Source: an uncultured Methanobrevibacter sp.
Lineage (GTDB): Archaea; Methanobacteriota; Methanobacteria; Methanobacteriales; Methanobacteriaceae
Assembly: GCA_902783085.1 (NCBI GenBank)
Contig: CACZPT010000096.1
Coordinates: 1 to 12,998 of the forward strand
Length of the DNA stretch: 12,998 nucleotides
Direction of reading: 5' to 3'
Both the position numbers and the translations under genes were made by a program. Shown here in pieces: positions 1 to 6,619 of the stretch (position 1 is its first letter; the number at the start of each line of letters is the position of its first letter). The notes below the pieces were generated by a model. That model was not told where the DNA came from and searched no databases. It saw only the letters and a list, made by a program, of their open reading frames with translations.

Positions 1-73
<73 letters not shown>

Positions 74-100
74 AATATTTTTTAAAAAAATATTATATAA

Positions 101-110
101 TAATATATAA
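101..110 (-). promoter_or_regulatory. TATA-like box for tRNA-Ala
   Basis: The minus strand reads TTATATATTA here, centred about 32 bases before the first tRNA base. That fits an archaeal TATA box about 25 bases ahead of a start a few bases upstream of the mature 5' end. The whole spacer is nearly pure A/T, so the exact box is uncertain. Confidence 0.4.
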
Positions 111-123
111 CAATAAGTAATAT

Positions 124-129
124 AAAAAA
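124..129 (-). terminator. Oligo-T run after the DUF354 gene
   Basis: Six T residues on the minus strand directly follow the DUF354 stop codon, and a second run of seven lies at 84-90. Oligo-T tracts are the usual intrinsic termination signal in archaea. They would separate the hyp unit from the tRNA, although readthrough cannot be excluded. Confidence 0.4.
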
Positions 130-1161
130 CTATTTACCATTTTTACCTAAATCATAAATATTATCTATAATGATTTGGAATAAATCATCTGTTTTTAAAT
201 CAACTTTTTGTTTAGGATTATTAAGAAAATCTAATGCTTTCCTAACAACCTGATTGACATTATTTGATCTGTACATCAAATCATTATTAATATAATATTG
301 ATCAACAGATAACGTTTCACCAGGATAACAGGATATAACCGGAGTTTGTAATATTGCAGCTTCCCTATTCATTGTACCGCCAGCACCAATAACCAAATCA
401 GACTTTTTAATTATGCTGGAAGTATCAACAGGAGGATCCAATATTGTAACGTGGTCAATACCCTCAAATATTTCAGCCTGCTCTTTGAATCTTGGTAAAA
501 CTAAAATATTAGCATATTCTTTTAAATCATCAACAATAGGTGTTAAAACAGATTTATGACAATCCGCATCAAGATATGAAGCAAGTGAAGGTTCAGGCCT
601 CATCAAAATAGTTTTAGGATGTTCAAGTTTTAAGTTTAAATCATCGAAAACATTATCATTATACTTAAAACTTTTAAAATGCATCAGTTCCGAAGTACCA
701 TTATACGGAATAATTGTATTTGGATCAGCACCAAATTTCATCAATTTCCACATGTCAATTATATTTGGAGTGATAATTCTATCACATAAAGGCAATGTTA
801 ATTTATTTGCTGCAAGTGCATGTTCATTATCTAAAACGTATAAACTTGGAATTCCCAAACCAAATGAGATTCTAGGAAGTTCAATGGAATGCTTGCTAAG
901 GGCAACATCCACCTTTTCATTATGAATAATATCAACAAGATTATAAACTCTTGCAGTACTCTCCCTAAGTTTATCATATAAACTTACACCATGCTTACCC
1001 ACAGAAATAAAATCTATATCGTACATATTCATTAATTTATGAATATCACCGAACTGCCTTGCAGTAACAATCAAATCTTCTCCTTCAGCTTCAAAATATT
1101 TAATAACATCTTTGAAAAACCTTACATGTGGAGCATTTGAAATATCGATCCAAATTTTCAT
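130..1161 (-). CDS. DUF354 family protein (GT-B/epimerase-like fold)
   Basis: This 343-residue protein opens with the DUF354 signature WIDISNAPHVRFF (residues 4-16) and is the usual length for that family. Residues 259-269 (GAGGTMNREAA) resemble the glycine-rich, Glu-containing nucleotide-sugar loop of MurG-like GT-B enzymes and UDP-GlcNAc 2-epimerases. Binding of a nucleotide sugar is therefore plausible, but the substrate is unknown. It has no signal peptide or membrane segment, so it should be cytoplasmic. Its start lies 11 bases after the hypB stop, so it is probably the third gene of the hypA-hypB transcript. Its ribosome-binding site is poor (a GATGAT-like stretch), which suggests translation coupled to hypB. 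A role in surface polysaccharide or pseudomurein synthesis would be speculation. The family call is firm and the function is open. Confidence 0.87.
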   Translation of the reverse strand: MKIWIDISNAPHVRFFKDVIKYFEAEGEDLIVTARQFGDIHKLMNMYDIDFISVGKHGVSLYDKLRESTARVYNLVDIIHNEKVDVALSKHSIELPRISFGLGIPSLYVLDNEHALAANKLTLPLCDRIITPNIIDMWKLMKFGADPNTIIPYNGTSELMHFKSFKYNDNVFDDLNLKLEHPKTILMRPEPSLASYLDADCHKSVLTPIVDDLKEYANILVLPRFKEQAEIFEGIDHVTILDPPVDTSSIIKKSDLVIGAGGTMNREAAILQTPVISCYPGETLSVDQYYINNDLMYRSNNVNQVVRKALDFLNNPKQKVDLKTDDLFQIIIDNIYDLGKNGK

Positions 1162-1172
1162 AATATCATCAT

Positions 1173-1829
1173 TTATAAACTATTTTTCTCATCTTCAATA
1201 GCTTGAATAATTTCAGATAAACCGCTACCTTCTTTTAAACTTGATTTAATAATTTGAATATTAGGATTTAATTTTTTAGCATCAATAACCATTTTATCTG
1301 CATCAGCACCAACAGCATCTGCCAAATCAACTTTATTGATAACAACCAAATCTGCAGATTGGAAAATTAATGGGTGTTTTTCTACAGTGTCATCTCCTTC
1401 AGTAACACTTACAACAACAATCCTCATATGGGAACCTAATTCAAAATCAACCGGACAAATTAAGTTTCCAACATTTTCAATAATAAGCATGTCCATGTCT
1501 TCAAGAGGCAAATCTCCAACACCATGACCTACCAAGTGCGCGTCCAAGTGACATTCTTTACCCGTGTTTAGTCCAACTACAGGGACATTATGTTTTTCAA
1601 TACGTCCGGCATCGAATTCACTAATCACATCACCTGCAATAACACCAATTTTATAATCGGTATTGTCAATAATCTCTTCAATTAATGTTGTTTTACCAGA
1701 ACCAATTGCCCCTACAAAATCAACACAAAATACCCCATTATCTTCTAAGTTCTTTTTGTTTCTATCTGCTAATTTTTTATTAGCTTCCATAATATTTTTT
1801 GCTACTTCAACATCTGCTACTTGATGCAT
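1173..1829 (-). CDS. hypB: Hydrogenase nickel incorporation GTPase HypB
   Basis: HypB is a GTPase that, with HypA, delivers nickel to the large subunit of [NiFe]-hydrogenases, which in a methanogen would be the F420-reducing and related enzymes. The P-loop GAIGSGKTT is at residues 40-48 and the guanine-specificity motif NKVD at 165-168. The metal site at the GTPase dimer interface is intact: C93-H94 in ECHLDAH and C125 in NLICPVD. At 218 residues it is the short archaeal form, without the N-terminal CxxCGC motif or His-rich stretch of many bacterial HypBs, so nickel storage is not expected. The start is set by a perfect AGGTGAT ribosome-binding site at 1833-1839. It follows hypA by 19 bases and precedes the DUF354 gene by 11, so the three are probably co-transcribed. 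Confidence 0.97.
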   Translation of the reverse strand: MHQVADVEVAKNIMEANKKLADRNKKNLEDNGVFCVDFVGAIGSGKTTLIEEIIDNTDYKIGVIAGDVISEFDAGRIEKHNVPVVGLNTGKECHLDAHLVGHGVGDLPLEDMDMLIIENVGNLICPVDFELGSHMRIVVVSVTEGDDTVEKHPLIFQSADLVVINKVDLADAVGADADKMVIDAKKLNPNIQIIKSSLKEGSGLSEIIQAIEDEKNSL

Positions 1830-1848
1830 ACAATCACCTATTATTTAT

Positions 1849-2226
1849 TTAATCATCATCTGGCTTTTCAATAACAATATTTTTTACAACAATATCTTTT
1901 CCGTTTAAAATATCTATTTTTAAACTGTCACATTTAGGGCATTTAACAAGAGGAGCATAATGGTCTTTATCATCAACTACTGCATTTCCATTGAATCCAC
2001 AGTCAAAACATTCAATTTCTACAGGAATTTCTTCCATTTTAATATCAGCATCTTCAACTATAGTATTTTCAACTAAAACACCCAAAATAAAGTTTAATTG
2101 CTCCGGATTTACCATTGCAAGTCGTCCAACTTCAACAGTGACTTCATTTACCTCAGTTGCATTATTGTTTTCAGCAGTTTCGATAACTGCATTTATTATT
2201 CCTTGAGCCATTGATAATTCATGCAT
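1849..2226 (-). CDS. hypA: Hydrogenase nickel metallochaperone HypA
   Basis: HypA binds nickel through its N-terminal Met-His and passes it, together with HypB, to [NiFe]-hydrogenase precursors. The protein begins MHELSMAQGI, with the essential His2 and Glu3. A zinc site is formed by two CxxC pairs, C73/C76 and C96/C99. The length of 125 residues fits archaeal HypA, in which the loop between the two CxxC pairs is longer than in bacteria. The start is clear: a Met-His N-terminus is required for function, and an AGGTGA ribosome-binding site lies at 2232-2237. It is the first gene of the unit and diverges from the aldo/keto reductase gene. The ribosome-binding site lies within a short palindrome (see findings), which may matter for regulation. 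Confidence 0.97.
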   Translation of the reverse strand: MHELSMAQGIINAVIETAENNNATEVNEVTVEVGRLAMVNPEQLNFILGVLVENTIVEDADIKMEEIPVEIECFDCGFNGNAVVDDKDHYAPLVKCPKCDSLKIDILNGKDIVVKNIVIEKPDDD

Positions 2227-2233
2227 TTATTTC

Positions 2234-2246
2234 ACCTAAATTAGGT
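2234..2246. promoter_or_regulatory. Palindrome overlapping the hypA ribosome-binding site
   Basis: ACCTAA-A-TTAGGT is a perfect 6-base inverted repeat around one base. One arm is part of the AGGTGA ribosome-binding site of hypA. A second small palindrome, GTATAATAC, overlaps at 2245-2253. It could be an operator or a weak hairpin masking the ribosome-binding site. The symmetry is seen directly; its function is inferred. Confidence 0.35.
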
Positions 2247-2283
2247 ATAATACTTATTAATATTATAATTATTAGATTAATTC

Positions 2284-2298
2284 TTAATATATTTTTTT
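2284..2298. promoter_or_regulatory. Shared TATA-like region between hypA and the aldo/keto reductase gene
   Basis: The 138-base spacer between these divergent genes holds one strong A/T block. On the minus strand it reads AAAAAATATATTAA, which resembles a BRE plus TATA box and would start hypA transcription near 2262. On the plus strand TTAATATATTTTTT would start the reductase transcript near 2315. Placement is by spacing only. Confidence 0.35.
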
Positions 2299-2364
2299 AA
2301 AAAATTCGCTTAAACAAGAATAAATAATAACTACAACCATAAATAGTAATAAGAGTGTAAAACA

Positions 2365-3504
2365 ATGACAGTGAAAAATAAGTTTGGATTTGGATGTATG
2401 AGACTTCCATTAACTGATAAAAAAGACCCGTCAAGTGTTGATCAAGAGCAGTTTAATAAAATGGTTGATTTATACCTGGAAAATGGTTATAATTACTTTG
2501 ATACATCATATGCATACCACAATGGGATATCAGAAATATCCATTAAAAAAGCAGTAGTAGATAGATATCCTAGAAAATCCTATATGATAACCGATAAAAT
2601 GCCAACATGGCTACTTACTAAAGCTGAAGATAATGAAAAATATGTAAATGAAATGCTTAATCGCTTAGGAATCGATTATTTTGACAGATTTTTAATTCAC
2701 AATATTAACACTCCCTGGTTTAAAAAAGCGGTAAATGCTGAAACATTTGATTATTTAAGAAAAATGAAGGAAGAGGGTCTTGCAAGTAAAATTGGTTTCA
2801 GTTTTCATGATGAACCAGAACTGCTTGAAAAAACATTAAAAGAATATTCCAACGGATTTGACTTTGCTTTGCTTGAAATAAATTATATTGATTGGAATGA
2901 TCCGATTATCCAATCCAAAAAATGCTATGAATTATGTGTTGAATATGGTCTTGAGATATATGTGATGGAGCCATTAAAAGGTGGAGTTATCTTAAATACC
3001 TCAGACGATATTAAAAATGATTTTAAAAAATTCAATCCTAATGAAAGTATAGCTAGTCTTGCATTAAGATTCTGTGCATCACTAGATAATGTAAAAGTCA
3101 TCTTAAGCGGAATGAGCAATATTGAAAATACAAAAGAAAATATAGAAACATTCAATAATTTTAAGGCATTAACAGATGAAGAATGGGAATTTCTGGAAAA
3201 AGAAGCAGAAAAATTACGCAAAAATATTGCAGTTGCCTGCAGTGAATGTGATTACTGTATTGAACACTGCCCACATAATATACCAATATCTGACTATTTC
3301 CGTATCTACAATGCTAAAAAACAAAATCCCGATTCAAATATTTACACTGCATATTATCATAAACTAGCTAATGAAGAAGTATCTGCTGAAGAATGTAATG
3401 AGTGTGGAACTTGTATAGATTACTGTACTCAACAAATCGACATTCCAGAAGAACTTAAAAAAGTAGTTGAAACATTTGAAAGTGGATTTAATCCATATGC
3501 TTGA
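2365..3504 (+). CDS. Aldo/keto reductase with C-terminal 2x[4Fe-4S] ferredoxin domain
   Basis: This cytoplasmic oxidoreductase joins an NADP-type aldo/keto reductase barrel (about residues 5-280) to a ferredoxin-like tail. The classical catalytic tetrad is visible as D46, Y51, K78 and H112. The tail has two complete cluster motifs: C292xxC295xxC298xxxC302P and C344xxC347xxC350xxxC354. The arrangement and the 379-residue length match the COG1453 type common in methanogens and clostridia, where electrons probably pass between the nicotinamide and an iron-sulfur carrier. The substrate is unknown. The start is an ATG preceded by a weak GAGTG ribosome-binding site at 2353-2357. It is a single-gene unit, diverging from hypA and ending 18 bases from the end of the convergent helicase gene. 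Confidence 0.93.
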   Translation: MTVKNKFGFGCMRLPLTDKKDPSSVDQEQFNKMVDLYLENGYNYFDTSYAYHNGISEISIKKAVVDRYPRKSYMITDKMPTWLLTKAEDNEKYVNEMLNRLGIDYFDRFLIHNINTPWFKKAVNAETFDYLRKMKEEGLASKIGFSFHDEPELLEKTLKEYSNGFDFALLEINYIDWNDPIIQSKKCYELCVEYGLEIYVMEPLKGGVILNTSDDIKNDFKKFNPNESIASLALRFCASLDNVKVILSGMSNIENTKENIETFNNFKALTDEEWEFLEKEAEKLRKNIAVACSECDYCIEHCPHNIPISDYFRIYNAKKQNPDSNIYTAYYHKLANEEVSAEECNECGTCIDYCTQQIDIPEELKKVVETFESGFNPYA

Positions 3505-3514
3505 TTATTGTTTG

Positions 3515-3522
3515 AAAAAAAA
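3515..3522 (-). terminator. Oligo-T run after the MrfA-like helicase gene
   Basis: Eight consecutive T residues on the minus strand sit immediately after the helicase stop codon, in the 18-base gap shared with the convergent reductase gene. This fits an archaeal oligo-T terminator. Confidence 0.5.
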
Positions 3523-6459
3523 TTATAATAATTTCTTTAAATCCTTAAGCATTGCATTATTTTTATCAATTTTAGAAGCTTTCCTTGCATATTCAACAGC
3601 TTTTGGAAATACACCTGCTGACCTGTAAACAATGCCCATTAAAGCTAATGCATCCACATTTCTATCATCAATTGCCAATACTTCCTCAAGCAACTCTTTT
3701 GAAGTGTCATAATCTCCCTGTTCATATAAATCATATGCTTCCTCATATAATGTATCAACATCATCAAAAGTTCTTTTAACGCTACTTTGTGGTGTTTGAT
3801 TAATAACCGGCTTTGCATTGGATCTTTCATTTAACCTGACATTAGTATAATCATCATTTAATTTCATTATTAACTCGGCCGCATTTTCACTTGAAGGATT
3901 GATATTTAATGCTTTTTTAGCATAATATATTGAAATATCATTTTGTTCTTGTTCATAAAGCACATGAGCCATCAGCAAATGTGCTTTGTAATGATTAGGG
4001 TTTTTAGAAATTATATCCAATAGAATGTCCTTTGCTGTGCTGTAATGCTTAATCGTGTATAAGTCTAGAGCCTGATTGTACAAATCATCAATATTTAAAT
4101 CATCATAAATAGCTAAATCATCTTTTGAAATGTTTTCACTTTCTATAACTTCACTAGATTCAATTTCAGCATTGTTTTTTAATGTTTCATCAAGCATATA
4201 TTGTAGAATATACTCTGTGGCTTTTTTATGAAGTGGTTTGTTATCATTTCCACATTTAGGTGAATAAATACATGAAGGACAACCATCCCGACACTTACAA
4301 TTTTTAATTAAATCCAAAGTAGATTTAAGCAAGTCAACAAAAACATCAATAGCCTTTTCACATATTCCAATTCCACCCTCATATCCATCATAAATAAAAA
4401 TGCTTGCTGATTGAGTATCCATGTGATATTCAGTTGAAAGACCCCCAATATCAAACCTATCACACATTACCTGAAGTGGGAATAGCCCAATCAAAGCATG
4501 TTCAGCACCGTGAAGTCCTCCAGCAAAGACATCATCATCAGGATATAGATTTTCAAGCTCATCTTTAACTTTTTTAGGAATTGTAAACCATAACCCTTTA
4601 GTCTTAAATTTCAAAGGAGGTAAATCCAAATCATAAATACCTAAAACTTTTGAATGTTGCATTTTTTTATACTTATAATAATCTTTTTTAACGTTAAGTT
4701 CTCCAAAATTAATTATTAAATTACCATATTTTTTCTTAAATGTCTTTTTAACAACATTAACAATAGTGTCATTTAAAACCATTGTGTGATATGCGACATT
4801 TCTTTTAGATACATTAATAAAACCCTTATTCAGATTAACATTATCGACAGTATAGGTTTCCCCTTTATTGATTAAAATTGCACCTTTGTGAGCTTCACGA
4901 TAAACCTGTGATCTGCCCATTGTCTCCAATATTCTTCCATCATTCATTATTTTAAATTCATCAGATGAAATCTGGTCAAGTGAATGGTTAAAAGCGGGAT
5001 TATCATCATATTTATAAGTGTAATTTCCAGCTGCAGATAAATATAAATCCCCATTTTCAACTAAATTGTCTAAAAATTCATCATCAATACCAAAATACTT
5101 TAAAGCTTCACTTTTTTTTAAAGGCAGCTCATGAGCACAACAAAGCATATGTGCTTCCTGTAATATTGGGTTTGTTAAATCAATAATAGCTTTTTCTTGA
5201 GGTTTATCAAAGAAAACCTTTGGATTATTCATATAATACTGGTCAAGTTGGTCTTCAAATGCAAGTAAAATCGCCAAGGATTTCTGATTATTTCTGCCCG
5301 CCCTTCCGCATTGCTGCCATGTTGACATCATAGTTCCAGGAAAACCTGAAATAATAACTGCATCAAGCGAACCAATGTCAATACCCAATTCCAAAGCATT
5401 AGTACAAGTAACTCCAAGATATTTACCTGATTTTAAACCTAATTCAATTTCACGACGCTCCTGAGGCCTATAACCCGCCCTATAAGCCGCAATTCTCGAT
5501 GAATCAAGTTTTCCTTTTGCAATTGTCGAATCCTTTTTTGACCACATTGCAATTAATTCTGTGGTTTTACGTGAAACAGTAAAACATAATGTCTGGATGT
5601 TTTTTAACATCAGGTATCTGAATATATCTGCAGTTTCAACGTGAATTGATGGTGATGATGATTTTGCAGAATTCCTATAATTTTTAAAAGGATTATATAA
5701 AATAAAGTCCTTTTCACCACTTGGAGATGTATCGTTATCCACCAACGTAAATTCTTCACCAGTCAGTTTATTAGCTAATTCTAAAGGATTTGCAAGTGTG
5801 GCTGAAGATAAAATAAACTTGGGATTAGAACCATAAAAATTAGCTATTCTTTTTAGTCTTCTGATTAAAAAGGCTACATTAGAGCCGAAAACACCTCTAT
5901 ACTGATGTGATTCATCAATGACAATGTATTTTAAATTACGGTAAAATCGCTCCCATTGATGATGCCAAGATAAAATAAGATGTAGTTGATAAGGATTTGT
6001 TAAAATAACCCTTGATTTTTGACGGATATTATATCTTTGAGATTTTGGAGTATCCCCATCATAAGTTTTTGGATTGAATTTAATATCCAATTCTTTTTCT
6101 AAGTTTTCTAAAACCCTAAGCTGGTCATTCGACAGAGCTTTTGCAGGATAAATATATAAAGCGGTTGCATTTTCATCTTCAATTAATGTATTCATTATCG
6201 GTAGATTAAAAGCTAAAGTCTTACCTGAAGCAGTTGTTGTTGTCAAAATTACATTTTCACCATTTTTCAATGCCTCATAAGTTTCTGCTTGATGGCAATA
6301 TAATTTAACTTCCTTTGAATTCAAATAATCAATTAATTGGGGATTTAAATTAGGAATTTTTTTATGAAAAGCTTTTTTAGCAGGAATTGTCTCGACGTGA
6401 GCAATATGTTCCTTATATCTAACATCATTTTTAAAAGCATCGATTGGCGAATCCAACAT
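3523..6459 (-). CDS. MrfA/YprA-like DEAD/DEAH helicase, DUF1998 zinc domain, TPR tail
   Basis: This superfamily 2 helicase resembles Bacillus MrfA and fungal Hrq1, which unwind DNA 3'-5' in crosslink or mitomycin repair. Numbered from the ATG at 6459 (978 residues), it shows a Q-like YCHQ (54-57), Walker A TASGKT (76-81), motif II DESH (182-185), SAT (219-221) and motif VI QQCGRAGR (382-389). The DUF1998/MZB domain ends in the metal-binding signature C721, C723, C727, C730 and C736 (core GCPSCIYSPKCGN). The protein is about 225 residues longer than Bacillus MrfA: a linker and four tetratricopeptide repeats follow (about 792-859 and 902-969). An in-frame TTG at 6468 would add three residues. 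I prefer the ATG, though its ribosome-binding site is weak (TTGAT). It diverges from the UvrD-like gene. Confidence 0.93.
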   Translation of the reverse strand: MLDSPIDAFKNDVRYKEHIAHVETIPAKKAFHKKIPNLNPQLIDYLNSKEVKLYCHQAETYEALKNGENVILTTTTASGKTLAFNLPIMNTLIEDENATALYIYPAKALSNDQLRVLENLEKELDIKFNPKTYDGDTPKSQRYNIRQKSRVILTNPYQLHLILSWHHQWERFYRNLKYIVIDESHQYRGVFGSNVAFLIRRLKRIANFYGSNPKFILSSATLANPLELANKLTGEEFTLVDNDTSPSGEKDFILYNPFKNYRNSAKSSSPSIHVETADIFRYLMLKNIQTLCFTVSRKTTELIAMWSKKDSTIAKGKLDSSRIAAYRAGYRPQERREIELGLKSGKYLGVTCTNALELGIDIGSLDAVIISGFPGTMMSTWQQCGRAGRNNQKSLAILLAFEDQLDQYYMNNPKVFFDKPQEKAIIDLTNPILQEAHMLCCAHELPLKKSEALKYFGIDDEFLDNLVENGDLYLSAAGNYTYKYDDNPAFNHSLDQISSDEFKIMNDGRILETMGRSQVYREAHKGAILINKGETYTVDNVNLNKGFINVSKRNVAYHTMVLNDTIVNVVKKTFKKKYGNLIINFGELNVKKDYYKYKKMQHSKVLGIYDLDLPPLKFKTKGLWFTIPKKVKDELENLYPDDDVFAGGLHGAEHALIGLFPLQVMCDRFDIGGLSTEYHMDTQSASIFIYDGYEGGIGICEKAIDVFVDLLKSTLDLIKNCKCRDGCPSCIYSPKCGNDNKPLHKKATEYILQYMLDETLKNNAEIESSEVIESENISKDDLAIYDDLNIDDLYNQALDLYTIKHYSTAKDILLDIISKNPNHYKAHLLMAHVLYEQEQNDISIYYAKKALNINPSSENAAELIMKLNDDYTNVRLNERSNAKPVINQTPQSSVKRTFDDVDTLYEEAYDLYEQGDYDTSKELLEEVLAIDDRNVDALALMGIVYRSAGVFPKAVEYARKASKIDKNNAMLKDLKKLL

Positions 6460-6619
6460 AGTTATCAAAAAAATTAGTTTACTAGATTAATATTAATTTA
6501 AAGTAATATTTAAATTATTCGTGAAATTTTAATAGTTATCACCTGCTCTTAGCATTAATTTATATTATACATTAACAAATAAATAATTATTAATTACTTA
6601 AAAGACTGTGATGATTGCA
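6460..6619. promoter_or_regulatory. Divergent promoter region between the two helicase genes
   Basis: This 160-base A/T-rich spacer serves both helicase genes. On the plus strand, TTTATATTA at 6559-6567 is a good TATA candidate, giving a start near 6590 and a leader of about 30 bases for the UvrD-like gene. On the minus strand, candidates are ATTTAAATAT (6506-6515) and AAATTAATATTAATC (6484-6498). The 10-mer ATAGTTATCA occurs twice (6458-6467 and 6532-6541). No RNA gene or other ORF is evident. Confidence 0.4.
6608..6613 (+). promoter_or_regulatory. Ribosome-binding site that sets the UvrD-like gene start
   Basis: GTGATG lies 6 bases before the ATG at 6620. It resembles the GGTGAT site used elsewhere in this window. 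The GTG inside it and the ATG at 6611 are also in frame but would then lack a ribosome-binding site, so 6620 is the better start. Confidence 0.6.

Noticed and set aside
74..94. A/T-only inverted repeat next to the tRNA as a stem-loop terminator
   Set aside because: A run of T6 next to A7 forms a palindrome by itself; no G/C pairs to support a stable hairpin.
3585..3830. Short frames on either strand inside the helicase TPR region
   Set aside because: Low-complexity shadow translations (His/Leu- and Met/Lys-rich) of the real gene, without ribosome-binding sites.
6460..6468. TTG start at 6468 for the MrfA-like helicase
   Set aside because: An ATG lies three codons downstream at 6459; nothing supports the TTG except a slightly longer frame. 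It remains possible.
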